A stretch of DNA of 64,000 nucleotides from Desulfovibrionaceae bacterium (lineage in GTDB: Bacteria > Desulfobacterota > Desulfovibrionia > Desulfovibrionales > Desulfovibrionaceae). Positions 42,148-50,956 of the stretch are shown here, one piece after another (the stretch's first letter is position 1; each line of letters opens with the position of its first letter). The notes below the pieces were generated by a model. The model worked only from the letters and a program-made list of their open reading frames with translations. It made no database searches and was not told where the DNA came from. Made by a program: the position numbers and the translations under genes. Location of the stretch: positions 1-64,000 of the forward strand of contig JAHZEL010000003.1 in the NCBI GenBank assembly GCA_019421865.1, written 5' to 3'.

Positions 42148-43191
42148 ATGAAGCGCGCTCTTATTACCGGCATCACCGGACAGGACGGCTCCTATCTTGC
42201 GGAATTTCTGCTGGAGAAGGGATATGAGGTGCACGGCATGGTCCGGCGTTCCGCCACGGAAAGGCGGGAGCGGCTCGTGCATCTGGAGGGACATCCCCAT
42301 GTGCATCTTCATTACGGGGATCTTGCCGATTCGCTGAGCATTGTCCGCATCATAGGCATGGTGAAGCCGGATGAAATCTACAATCTTGCGGCGCAGAGTC
42401 ATGTGAAGGTCAGCTTTGAAGTGCCGGAGTATACGGCCGACGTCGTGGCCACGGGAGTGCTGCGCGTGCTCGAAGCCGTACGGCTCTGCGGACTTGAAAA
42501 GAGCTGCCGCATCTATCAGGCCTCCACATCCGAGCTGTACGGCAAGGTGGAGGAGTGCCCGCAGAACGAGAACACGCCTTTTCATCCCTATTCGCCGTAT
42601 GCCGTGGCCAAGCAGTACGGCTTCTGGATCACGAGGGAATATCGCGAGGCCTACGGCATGTACGCCTGCTCCGGCATTCTGTTCAATCATGAGTCCGAAA
42701 GAAGGGGAGAAACCTTCGTTACCCGCAAGATCACGCTGGCGGCGGCCCGCATTGCCGCAGGCCTTCAGGACAGGCTTCTGCTCGGCAACCTTTCCGCCTT
42801 GCGCGACTGGGGCCATGCCAGAGACTACGTGGAGTGCATGTGGCTCATTCTGCAGCAGGATACGCCGGAGGATTTCGTCATTGCCACGGGTGAGCAGCAT
42901 TCCGTACGCGAATTCTGCACGCTGGCGTTCCGCGAAGCGGGTATCGAGCTGGAATTTCGCGGGGAGGCGGAGAAGGAAGTCGGCATCGACAAGGCCGACG
43001 GCCGGATTCTGGTGGAGGTGTCTCCCGAGTTTTACCGGCCGACGGATGTCGTGAATCTGTGGGGCGATCCGACAAAGGCCCGGACGAAGCTGGGCTGGAA
43101 TCCCACGAAAACGCCGTTCGAGGAACTGGTGAGGCGCATGGTCCGCCACGATATGGAACTCGTGAAGCGTGAGGCGGAGCGTGAGGCATGA
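42148..43191 (+). CDS. gmd: GDP-mannose 4,6-dehydratase
   Basis: A 347-residue SDR enzyme with the NADP-binding start ITGITGQDGSYLAEFLL near residue 6 and HGMVRRS, the catalytic Thr/Ser-Tyr-Lys set (STSELYG near 126 and YAVAKQYG near 151), and NHESERRGETFVTRKI near 173, all characteristic of Gmd. It makes GDP-4-keto-6-deoxy-mannose, the branch point to fucose, rhamnose, perosamine or colitose. No fcl or rmd is clearly identified downstream; the SDR at 43554 may take the next step. It overlaps the cupin gene by four bases. Confidence 0.93.
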   Translation: MKRALITGITGQDGSYLAEFLLEKGYEVHGMVRRSATERRERLVHLEGHPHVHLHYGDLADSLSIVRIIGMVKPDEIYNLAAQSHVKVSFEVPEYTADVVATGVLRVLEAVRLCGLEKSCRIYQASTSELYGKVEECPQNENTPFHPYSPYAVAKQYGFWITREYREAYGMYACSGILFNHESERRGETFVTRKITLAAARIAAGLQDRLLLGNLSALRDWGHARDYVECMWLILQQDTPEDFVIATGEQHSVREFCTLAFREAGIELEFRGEAEKEVGIDKADGRILVEVSPEFYRPTDVVNLWGDPTKARTKLGWNPTKTPFEELVRRMVRHDMELVKREAEREA

Positions 43192-43544
43192 TTACCTTTC
43201 TTGAGCCGGACTTTTCCTTTTCCGACGAAAGGGGCTTTCTGGTGCAGCTGTGCCGCGACGGCTGGAAGCAGATCAACGTCAGCGGCTCCGCCGCCGGAAC
43301 GAGGCGCGGCGGGCATTACCACCAAAACAACAGGGAAGCGTTTTTTGTGGTCGAGGGCCGTATCGACATGGAACTCGAACGCAAGGGAGAGCGGCGTACC
43401 TGTTCCGCCGGCAGGGGAGATTTTTTCGTTATTGATCCGTATGTGGCGCACACCTTCTTTTATCCCGAGAACACCGTCACGGTGGCCATGTACGACAGGG
43501 GCGTGGAGAATCCGGACGGCTCAAAGGACATTCATGCTCTGTGA
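43188..43544 (+). CDS. Cupin-domain sugar-modifying protein
   Basis: A 118-residue single cupin. GGHYHQNNREAFFVVEGRIDMEL near residues 41-63 is motif 1 and the IDPYVAHTFF segment near 85 is motif 2. The general look (DERG start, GGH-x-H) matches the cupin partner domain of CapF-like or FdtA-like nucleotide-sugar enzymes. It probably epimerises or isomerises a 4-keto sugar. It overlaps the gmd stop (ATGA) and precedes an RmlD-like SDR by nine bases, so the three probably act in succession. The exact reaction is open. Confidence 0.7.
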   Translation: MITFLEPDFSFSDERGFLVQLCRDGWKQINVSGSAAGTRRGGHYHQNNREAFFVVEGRIDMELERKGERRTCSAGRGDFFVIDPYVAHTFFYPENTVTVAMYDRGVENPDGSKDIHAL

Positions 43545-43553
43545 GGTGCTGAC

Positions 43554-44465
43554 ATGTATGCGGTGATAGGCGCGGGAGGTTTTCTCGGCAGCTATATCGT
43601 CAGGAATCTCATGGGGCGTACCGATGAGGAAATCCTGGCGACGACGAGAGCGGAGCGCATCCCTGAAGACGGCAAAGTAACCTGGGTGCGGTGCGACGTG
43701 TCGGACAAATCGTCGCTCACGTATCTTGCGCAGCGCATCAACAGGGGAAAAAAGGTAAAGATCATCTATCTTCCCGCGTATTTCAATACGGGAAGCCGCT
43801 ATGACAGACGGGCGGCATGGCAGGTCAACATCGTCGATTATGCGGAGTTTCTGGCCATGATCGACGGCTTCGACGCTTTTTACAGCGTATCGACGGACAT
43901 GGTGTTTTCCGAAGACAGCGACGCTCCGTACCGCGAAGATGCTCCCGTGTCTCCCCTGAATGACTATGCACGGCACAAGATTGCCGAGGAAGGCATGGCT
44001 GCGGCGGCAGGAGTGCGCGTCGTGCGGCTTCCCGTCATGATGGGAAGAAGTCTTTCCCCGCACAAGAAGCACTTCTTCGATGAGATCATCGAGCAGAACC
44101 GTCGCGGAGTGCCCATGAAGTTTTTCAGCGATGTCTGGAGATCCATCATCGACTTCAACACTGCCGCCGGGGCCATTCTTGATCTTATGGAATGCAGGGA
44201 GGCCGCCGATTTTCCCATCGTGAACATCGCCGGAGACGAGGCTCTGTCCAAGTACGACGTGGCGCTGCGCATGGCTCGGCACTACCGTCTTGACGCTTCG
44301 CTCATGCAGCCCGTCTCCATGCATGACGACACGGACATATGGAAGGAGAAAAGACCCGGGAAAGTCCTTCTGGACAATACGCTGGTCAAGAAGCTGCTTC
44401 GCCGGACGGAGATGAAGTTTTCCTTCAGCGATAGGGAAAATACGGCCTCAAGGAGATTGCCATGA
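43554..44465 (+). CDS. NAD-dependent epimerase/reductase (RmlD-like SDR)
   Basis: A 303-residue extended SDR. The Rossmann motif is VIGAGGFLGSYIV at residue 4, the Ser/Thr region reads YSVSTDMVFSED near 118, and the catalytic Y-x3-K is YARHK near 140. The C-terminal part binds substrate as in dTDP-4-dehydrorhamnose or CapF reductases. After Gmd and the cupin it is the best candidate to reduce the 4-keto sugar. It overlaps the GT8 gene by four bases. Stereochemistry cannot be told from sequence. Confidence 0.75.
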   Translation: MYAVIGAGGFLGSYIVRNLMGRTDEEILATTRAERIPEDGKVTWVRCDVSDKSSLTYLAQRINRGKKVKIIYLPAYFNTGSRYDRRAAWQVNIVDYAEFLAMIDGFDAFYSVSTDMVFSEDSDAPYREDAPVSPLNDYARHKIAEEGMAAAAGVRVVRLPVMMGRSLSPHKKHFFDEIIEQNRRGVPMKFFSDVWRSIIDFNTAAGAILDLMECREAADFPIVNIAGDEALSKYDVALRMARHYRLDASLMQPVSMHDDTDIWKEKRPGKVLLDNTLVKKLLRRTEMKFSFSDRENTASRRLP

Positions 44466-45688
44466 ACAATACGGTTCAGAACATACCGGTTTTTCTTGTG
44501 ACCAATACGGACATGGTCGGCTACACCGCCACGACCATGGTCAGCGTGGCGGCCAATACCGAACATAATATCAGTTTCTACATCATGGACTGCGGGCTTT
44601 CGGACTTCGACAGAAAGCAGCTGCGGAGCCTTGAAGAACGGTTCCCCAATATCGTGAAGATGGCCTTCAGCCGTGTCGACGTTTCGAGATTTGAAGGGCT
44701 TTCCGTCTGGTATTACGGCCTTCTCGACGCATGGGCCATGCTGCTTTTCCCGGAAAGTTTCCCGGAAGTCGACAAGGTGGTGCACATAGAAAGCGACACC
44801 ATCGTGCTGGATGATATCGCCAAGCTCTACAACGAGGATCTTGAGGGATTTACCATTGCGGCCTGTCCGGAGATCGCCTGTACGCTGCGGGACGACATTG
44901 ATCTCGACTGCCGGGAACATGTGTACTTCAATCTGGGCATGATCGTCATCGACTGCGTGAAGTGGCGGGAAGAGAACGTTACCGAGAAATGTCTGGAACT
45001 CGGGAAAAAGTACGGAGAAAAGTTCCGCTGCCTTCATCAGGATGCGCTCAACAAGCTGTTTTCCGGCAGCAGATACAAGATTCTTCCCAACCGGTACAAT
45101 CTCGGAGAGCGCAAGAACTATATACGGCAGGTTCATCCGGAATATGATGAAGAGTACTTCAGGGAAGAATGGAAACACCCTGTGGTCATTCATTTTTCTC
45201 CGAACAAGCCGTGGCGGACGAGCTCCTCGTTCTACACGCTCAAGACCGTGAAGTACTTTGAGGAGTGGTGGAACTACGCCTCCATGACGCCGTATTATCA
45301 CGGCATGCAGAATGCCTTCATCGCGCAGAGGCTGAAGGATGAAATCAAGGGCATGCAGCTCGGCTTCGACAACTACGGCAACAGCCTTCTGGATACGCTG
45401 CCCGACGGGCATCCCTTCAAGGGGATAGTCGGCGAAGGCAAGGTGGTGGCAGGCAGCCATGTGGTGGATCTTGCAGCTGCGGAGGAAGCTGCCGAGGCCT
45501 CGCCCCGCTGCCGGAGATACCGGCTGCTGGGACTTCCCGTGCTCAAGGTGAAGATTTCCGGCTCCGGCAGCAGAAGATACCTGCTTTTTGATCGTATTCC
45601 GTTGATGAAGCTGGAGAGTCGGGACAACGGAAATACCAGAACCTTCAAGCTGCTGGGCTGTCTTCCCGTGCTGAAGATCAGAAAGTGA
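44462..45688 (+). CDS. Glycosyltransferase family 8 protein with tail repeats
   Basis: A 408-residue retaining GT8-like enzyme. The donor/metal region reads HIESDTIVLDDI near residue 108, giving ESD where most family members have D-x-D. HFSPNKPW near 243 corresponds to the H-x-G-x-x-KPW motif. Residues about 340-408 form a Leu/Val/Lys-rich tail with three variants of a short module (LLGLPVLKVK, LLFDRIPLMKLE, LLGCLPVLKIRK), which could sit on the inner membrane. It adds a hexose to the growing glycan. It is tightly coupled to the genes on both sides. Confidence 0.82.
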   Translation: MNNTVQNIPVFLVTNTDMVGYTATTMVSVAANTEHNISFYIMDCGLSDFDRKQLRSLEERFPNIVKMAFSRVDVSRFEGLSVWYYGLLDAWAMLLFPESFPEVDKVVHIESDTIVLDDIAKLYNEDLEGFTIAACPEIACTLRDDIDLDCREHVYFNLGMIVIDCVKWREENVTEKCLELGKKYGEKFRCLHQDALNKLFSGSRYKILPNRYNLGERKNYIRQVHPEYDEEYFREEWKHPVVIHFSPNKPWRTSSSFYTLKTVKYFEEWWNYASMTPYYHGMQNAFIAQRLKDEIKGMQLGFDNYGNSLLDTLPDGHPFKGIVGEGKVVAGSHVVDLAAAEEAAEASPRCRRYRLLGLPVLKVKISGSGSRRYLLFDRIPLMKLESRDNGNTRTFKLLGCLPVLKIRK

Positions 45689-45695
45689 GGCGGGC

Positions 45696-46928
45696 ATGAT
45701 CTTTGATTTCATCGTACTGGGCGCAGGCGTTACGGGCATCACTCTGCTGAAGGCCATGAGGCGCAGGGGGATACGGAACGTCATGGCGCTTGAGGCCGAG
45801 TCGGAACCGGGCGGACTGTGCCGGAGTTTTTATGTGGACGGGCACATCGTCGATATCGGCGGACATTTTTTCCAGACGAAATTCTCCGATGTGGAGGAGT
45901 TTCTCTTTTCCTCCTTTCCCCGGGAGAAGATGTACAGAATCGATCCCCGCATATCCAAGATCAGACTGGAGGGGATGGACGTCGATTATCCTCTCGAATC
46001 GAACCTGTGGCAGCTGCCCGTGGAGCGGCAGATCAAGTATCTGCTCTCCGTCATACGGAACGGCGAGGCCATGGGGAGACCTGAGCCTGCGAACTACGAG
46101 GAGTGGATACGCTGGAAACTCGGGGACATGATCTGCGACAATTACCTCATTCCCTACAACATCAAATTGTGGGGCATTCAGCCCCGCGACATGGACGTGG
46201 ACTGGCTGTACAAGATTCCGCGCATCGAAGTGGAAGAGGTGCTGCGATATTCGCTGGAGCGCCGTCAGGACGTGGAGAAATATCCCTGCCACAACAGGCC
46301 GTACTATCCCGTGTCCGGCGGATACGGAAGAGTCATGGAGGCGCTGGCCCGGGAGGAGCTGCCGAACATCCGCCTGAACACGCCGGTACGAAGGCTTGCC
46401 TACGACGAGGCTGCCGAAGAGTGGCTCGTCAACGGCGAGTTCAGGGCAAAAAACGTCATCACCACCATTCCCTGGCCTTCGCTCTATGGGGCTCTCGGAT
46501 GTCCTGAGGACATACGGGAGAGCATAAAGCTCATCCGCTGCAACAGGGTGGTCATTTCCCTGTTTGAAACGGACCGGAACGACAACGACTATCACTGGCG
46601 TTACCGGCCGGAAATGGATCAGCAGCATCATCGGGAGCTGTTCATCTCCAACTTCGTGAGGGGCAGCAAAAACTACGGCGTCTTCACCGAAACGAACGCC
46701 GACCGGTTTGATGCCTCGAAGCTGACCTTCCCGGGAAGGAATCTTTTCAACTACACGACGCCTGCCGCCTACCCCCTGCCCTTGATCGGAAGAACGGCCG
46801 CCATCACGTCCATTCTGGACCGGTACAGGGAAAAGCGTCTGTTCGGCATCGGGCGGTGGGGCGAACATCAGCATCATAATCACGACGTGTGCATCAAGCA
46901 TGCGCTGGATTTTGTCGCAAGTCTGTAG
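45696..46928 (+). CDS. FAD-dependent amine-oxidase/UDP-galactopyranose-mutase-like protein
   Basis: A 410-residue flavoprotein. The FAD-binding start VLGAGVTGITLL is at residue 6, and the GG doublet plus EPGGLCRSF and IGGHFFQT follow. The C-terminal GRWGEHQHHNHD is the FAD-contacting end. The overall resemblance is to protoporphyrinogen-oxidase/UGM-like proteins common in polysaccharide clusters. It may mutate or oxidise a nucleotide sugar. It starts seven bases after GT8. It is not a confident UDP-galactopyranose mutase, since the characteristic UGM sugar-binding motifs are not clear. Confidence 0.72.
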   Translation: MIFDFIVLGAGVTGITLLKAMRRRGIRNVMALEAESEPGGLCRSFYVDGHIVDIGGHFFQTKFSDVEEFLFSSFPREKMYRIDPRISKIRLEGMDVDYPLESNLWQLPVERQIKYLLSVIRNGEAMGRPEPANYEEWIRWKLGDMICDNYLIPYNIKLWGIQPRDMDVDWLYKIPRIEVEEVLRYSLERRQDVEKYPCHNRPYYPVSGGYGRVMEALAREELPNIRLNTPVRRLAYDEAAEEWLVNGEFRAKNVITTIPWPSLYGALGCPEDIRESIKLIRCNRVVISLFETDRNDNDYHWRYRPEMDQQHHRELFISNFVRGSKNYGVFTETNADRFDASKLTFPGRNLFNYTTPAAYPLPLIGRTAAITSILDRYREKRLFGIGRWGEHQHHNHDVCIKHALDFVASL

Positions 46929-46945
46929 CGTTTGCGGGGTGAACC

Positions 46946-47962
46946 ATGCGGCATCCTCTTGTTTCCGTCATTACCGTGACGCTGAACTGTCTGAAGGACG
47001 GCAGAAAGGAGTTTCTGCTGCAGAATTTCGAGTCGGTGCATAACCAGACCTACGGTGCGGTGGAGCATATCGTTGTGGATGGCGCGTCCACGGACGGTAC
47101 GGTGGATCTGCTCGAAAAGTTCCGCAACAAGGGCTGGATATCCTATGTCAGCGCCCGGGATGACGGCATCTACGACGCGATCAACAGGGGGCATCGCCTT
47201 GCCTCGGGCGAATATGTTCTCGTGCTGAACTCGGATGACTGGTACGCCTCGGACGACGTGATCGAGAACATGGTAAAGGCGGCGCTGGAACATGACGCCG
47301 ACTATGTCTACGGCCATCAGATCTGCTGGTCGCGCGACGGAAAGGAATGGCATCTGGAGCGATGCCATCCGTATTCGTTCTGGTATTCCATGCCGTTCAA
47401 TCACCCTGCGCTTATGATCCGCAGATCCGTGGTGGAACGGCAGGGCTACTATCGGACGGACTTCGATACCGTGGAGGATTACCGCTTCGTCATTCAGCTT
47501 ATTCTGGACGACTACAAGGGCGTCATGCTGGATGAGGCCGTCGTCAACTTCCGGCTGGGCGGAGCTACGCTGCGTACGCCGGGCAGAAAGGATCACTATG
47601 ATCTGTACTACCGGCGTCTTGCCCGACTGTACCACTGGTTTTACCGGCAGTTCGACGACCGCCTTACGGAAGAGCGCATCATTGCAGACTACATCGGCGA
47701 TATCGGCGGGCGGTACGACGATACGTTTTTCATCCGCCTGATACAGTTCATGCTGAAACGAAGGCTCCGCCATTTCGACTATGAGGCGTTTCTTGCCTTC
47801 ATTGAGGGCATTTCCGATCTGCAGGGGCGGAAAAAGCAGATACGGACCGTCTTTTTTCTGGGCATTCCCCTGCTGAGGATCAAAGAGGGGAGAGAGACCG
47901 TCAAATACTACCTGTTCGGCCTTCTCATGATCCTGAGAGTGAAGAGAGGACGCGGCAATTGA
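46946..47962 (+). CDS. Glycosyltransferase family 2
   Basis: A 338-residue inverting GT-A enzyme. The start VSVITVTLNCLKDG, the VVDGASTDGTVDLL segment near residue 46 and the metal motif LNSDDWYASDD near 92 are canonical. A late ED (VEDYRFVIQLI near 174) is the likely catalytic base. The C-terminal 50 residues are basic and hydrophobic, with FFLGIPLLRIKE and YLFGLLMILRVKR, modules also found in the neighbouring transferases. It lies in the glycan operon and its stop overlaps the TTG start of the next gene. Confidence 0.88.
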   Translation: MRHPLVSVITVTLNCLKDGRKEFLLQNFESVHNQTYGAVEHIVVDGASTDGTVDLLEKFRNKGWISYVSARDDGIYDAINRGHRLASGEYVLVLNSDDWYASDDVIENMVKAALEHDADYVYGHQICWSRDGKEWHLERCHPYSFWYSMPFNHPALMIRRSVVERQGYYRTDFDTVEDYRFVIQLILDDYKGVMLDEAVVNFRLGGATLRTPGRKDHYDLYYRRLARLYHWFYRQFDDRLTEERIIADYIGDIGGRYDDTFFIRLIQFMLKRRLRHFDYEAFLAFIEGISDLQGRKKQIRTVFFLGIPLLRIKEGRETVKYYLFGLLMILRVKRGRGN

Positions 47963-49455
47963 GAGACTTTCTTCATGATTACTGTCGATATCTGGCGGCC
48001 TGGTACCTGCCTTTTCTGAGAACAAGGTACGGCGCCGAGTACGGCCGTATGCAGGCGAGCCTTGCCGAGGCCCGGGTAAGAACCATGTATTTGTTCGGCA
48101 TCAGGCTGTTTCGCCTGTATGAGTGCGGAAAGATCAGCGTGGTGTTTCTTTTCGGCATGTTTCCCACGCTGCTTTTTTACGGAACCGGGGCAAAAACGTG
48201 CGTGTATCTCGGCAGGCTTGAGCTCTGGAAGATTCGGAGAGGGGGAAAGCTGCAGATGCCGGACGACGCGTTTTTTATGAACACGCGTACCGGCGGTCGA
48301 TCTCGCCTGTTTTATGCCGTCGGATCAAGGGAAAAGTCCCGGGAGGGGGCAGGGGTTCCGAGAGTGTCCGCCAGTCTGCTGGCCGCACTTCTGAAGATGC
48401 GGGACTGCCCGTACGAGATCGTTCCCGTGCGCTCCGGGGAGGATTCTCCCGGATTCTTCACGGCCTTCGATGGCGTGCGGAGTCGCTTCCCGTTTCTGGA
48501 AGTAACGGGCGAGGACGGACCGGCGCTTTTTTCGGAAGGCGACGTGCTGCTTTTTCCCGTGCCGGATCTCAGACAGGTCGAGTCGCAGTATCATGTGCTG
48601 AAGTTTCTTCAGAAAAAGGGCGTGATCGTCTGCTTTGTGCTGCATGACATCATCGTCATGCGCCATCCGGAATTTTTTGACGCCGCACTCCATGAGGAAA
48701 TGCGGAAATGGCTTGGTTATGTGTCCAGATTCAGCGGCATGCTGGCGGTTTCCCGCGCATCGGAGGAGGACTATCTGCTCTGGCGCAAAGAGAACCGCAT
48801 GGCCGGGGGCGGCGCCTTTTTCACGTCCTGGTTTCATCTGGGCTCGGACATACGAACGCCGGTGTCGAGTCGTGGCGTGCCGGAAGGCGGCGGAGAGCTT
48901 TTGGAGGCGCTGAAGCGCCGGATCACCTTTCTTGAGGTCAGCACCATTGAGCCGCGCAAGGGCCACAGGCAGGCGCTGGCTGCCTTTGAAAGACTCTGGG
49001 ACAAAGGCGTGGACGTGAACTTCGTCATCGTCGGCAGAAGAGGCTGGAAGATGGACGACTTTCTGTGCAGGCTCGAAGGCCATGCCGAGAGGGGTCGTCG
49101 CCTGTTCTGGCTGAGCGATGTCAGCGACGAGTTTCTGGACTGCCTTTACGAGGCGTCCTCAGCGGTGCTCATGCCCTCGGAGGCCGAAGGCTTCGGCCTT
49201 GCGGTGGTGGAGGGGGCAAGGCACGGGAGGCCCCTGATTCTCCGGGACCTGCCGGTGTTTCGGGAAATTGCGGGCGAGGGGGCGACTTATTTCAGCGGAC
49301 TTGCGCCGGAAGATCTGTCCAACTGCCTTGAGGCATGGCTCAAGAAGCATGAAGAAGGCACGCTTCCTTCTCCTGGAAAGATCAGGATTCTTTCCTGGGA
49401 GGAAAGCGCCCGCATGCTTCTTGCGGCGCTTCCGGCAGGAGAGGGCCGGGCATAG
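47959..49455 (+). CDS. Glycosyltransferase family 4, first of a tandem pair
   Basis: A 498-residue GT-B protein. It probably starts at TTG 47959, which overlaps the GT2 stop as TTGA with GAGAGGA before it. The N-terminal 90 residues hold hydrophobic-basic modules (YLFGIRLFRLYE, FLFGMFPTLLF). The C-terminal GT4 domain has STIEPRKGHRQALAAFERL near 321, VIVGRRGWKMDDF near 356 and the donor motif PSEAEGFGLAVVEGARHGRPLI near 407. It shares its whole layout with the next gene, so the pair arose by duplication. Donor and acceptor are unknown. Confidence 0.85.
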   Translation: MRDFLHDYCRYLAAWYLPFLRTRYGAEYGRMQASLAEARVRTMYLFGIRLFRLYECGKISVVFLFGMFPTLLFYGTGAKTCVYLGRLELWKIRRGGKLQMPDDAFFMNTRTGGRSRLFYAVGSREKSREGAGVPRVSASLLAALLKMRDCPYEIVPVRSGEDSPGFFTAFDGVRSRFPFLEVTGEDGPALFSEGDVLLFPVPDLRQVESQYHVLKFLQKKGVIVCFVLHDIIVMRHPEFFDAALHEEMRKWLGYVSRFSGMLAVSRASEEDYLLWRKENRMAGGGAFFTSWFHLGSDIRTPVSSRGVPEGGGELLEALKRRITFLEVSTIEPRKGHRQALAAFERLWDKGVDVNFVIVGRRGWKMDDFLCRLEGHAERGRRLFWLSDVSDEFLDCLYEASSAVLMPSEAEGFGLAVVEGARHGRPLILRDLPVFREIAGEGATYFSGLAPEDLSNCLEAWLKKHEEGTLPSPGKIRILSWEESARMLLAALPAGEGRA

Positions 49456-49472
49456 CCTGCGGGAGGAGTGTT

Positions 49473-50945
49473 ATGTATCCGTTCTGGAAATATGCGCTGC
49501 ACAGGCGTTTTCCCCGGCGGCATATCCTTGATGAAGATACGGCGGCGCGCATGAACGCGCTTTTTGCCCGCGCTTCGGTCCGGGACTGGTATGTCGCGGG
49601 GATTCGCGTGGTGCGGATACGAATGTTTTTTCAGCTCTCCAGCGTGGAGATCTTCGGCCTGCCGATATTTCAGGTTCGTCGCCGGGCAGGCAAGATGTGC
49701 TGCTGCATCGGCAGTCTTGAGATTCTGAAACGCCGTGTATCCGGCCCGTTGTCGGGTGGCACAAAGGACGGGCCGCTCATGTTGCGGGAGGAGCGCCCCG
49801 GAGTGCGGCGTCTTTTCTGGAACATCGGTCCGCTGGCCTTCGGCGACGAGACTTCCGGCGTCTCCCGGGTGGCCAGAAGCCTTCTGCACAGCCTGATGTC
49901 GATGCCGGACTCCGGGTACGAGGTGTACCCTGTCTATACCACGGCGGACATGGCCGGTTACGTTCACGCAAGGAGTTTTCTGCGGAGAATGGACGGGGGA
50001 GAGGCGGAAGAGGCGCTGGATGAACCCGTCATCTTCCGGGAAGGCGATACGCTTTTCAGCCCGGTTCCCGATGCCGGAGAGGTGGAAAGACATTTTCAGG
50101 CGCTTCGGAGTCTGCAGTCCTCGGGCGTGCGCGTTCTTTTTCTGGTGCATGATCTCATACCTCTTCAGCATCCGGAATTCTGCCCGGAAGCGTTTCGCAA
50201 AGAGTTCGCCCGCTGGCTGCCCATGATTTCCCGTTTCGACGGTGTGCTTACCGTTTCTGCCGTGGTGGCGGACGAGTATCGGGCCTGGCGTAAAGCGCAT
50301 ATCGAAAGCAGCGCTCTGTTTTTTGTGGACTGGTTTCATCTCGGCGCAGACATGGAAAAGCGTTTCCCCGGCAGAGGCATGCCTTCATGCGCTTCGAGCG
50401 TGCTTTCCGCCATGAGTCTGCGGCCGACTTTTCTTTCCGTGAGTACGCTTGAGCCGCGCAAGGGCTATGGGCAGAGTCTGGCTGCTTTTGAACGACTGTG
50501 GGCCGAAGGATGTGACGTGAACTTCGTCATCGTAGGCAGACAGGGCTGGGATGCCGATACGCTGGCGGCAAAGCTGGAGAGACACCCCGAGAGGGGGCGG
50601 CGTCTTTTCTGGCTCAGAGGCATCAGCGATGAATGTCTGAACCGGTTGTATGCGGCGGCGGACTGCGTGCTTTTTGCCTCGGAGGCCGAAGGGTTCGGCC
50701 TGGCCGTGGTGGAGGGCGCAGAGCACGGCAGGCCGCTGATACTGCGGGATCTGCCCGTATTCAGGGAAACAGCCGGGGCGTCCGCTACCTATTTTTCAGG
50801 CCGTTCGGCGGAGATTCTGGCCGACTGCCTGAAGAACTGGCTGCATCGCCGTGAGGCGGGAGACGTGGTGTCTTCGGAAAACATTCGCGTCCTGAGCTGG
50901 GATGAGAGTGCAAAAATGCTGCTCTCCCGTCTGGCGGAGTCGTAA
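49473..50945 (+). CDS. Glycosyltransferase family 4, second of a tandem pair
   Basis: A 490-residue paralogue of the preceding protein. It shares the N-terminal modules (WYVAGIRVVRIR, IFGLPIFQVRRR), the middle region with FLVHDLIPLQHPEF, and the GT4 domain with STLEPRKGYGQSLAAFERL near 324, VIVGRQGWDADTL near 350 and SEAEGFGLAVVEGAEHGRPLIL near 404. GGAGGAG precedes the ATG. Differences are greatest in the middle, which suggests different acceptors. Its length and motif spacing equal those of the neighbour. Confidence 0.85.
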   Translation: MYPFWKYALHRRFPRRHILDEDTAARMNALFARASVRDWYVAGIRVVRIRMFFQLSSVEIFGLPIFQVRRRAGKMCCCIGSLEILKRRVSGPLSGGTKDGPLMLREERPGVRRLFWNIGPLAFGDETSGVSRVARSLLHSLMSMPDSGYEVYPVYTTADMAGYVHARSFLRRMDGGEAEEALDEPVIFREGDTLFSPVPDAGEVERHFQALRSLQSSGVRVLFLVHDLIPLQHPEFCPEAFRKEFARWLPMISRFDGVLTVSAVVADEYRAWRKAHIESSALFFVDWFHLGADMEKRFPGRGMPSCASSVLSAMSLRPTFLSVSTLEPRKGYGQSLAAFERLWAEGCDVNFVIVGRQGWDADTLAAKLERHPERGRRLFWLRGISDECLNRLYAAADCVLFASEAEGFGLAVVEGAEHGRPLILRDLPVFRETAGASATYFSGRSAEILADCLKNWLHRREAGDVVSSENIRVLSWDESAKMLLSRLAES

Positions 50946-50956
50946 CGGAGAAAGGT

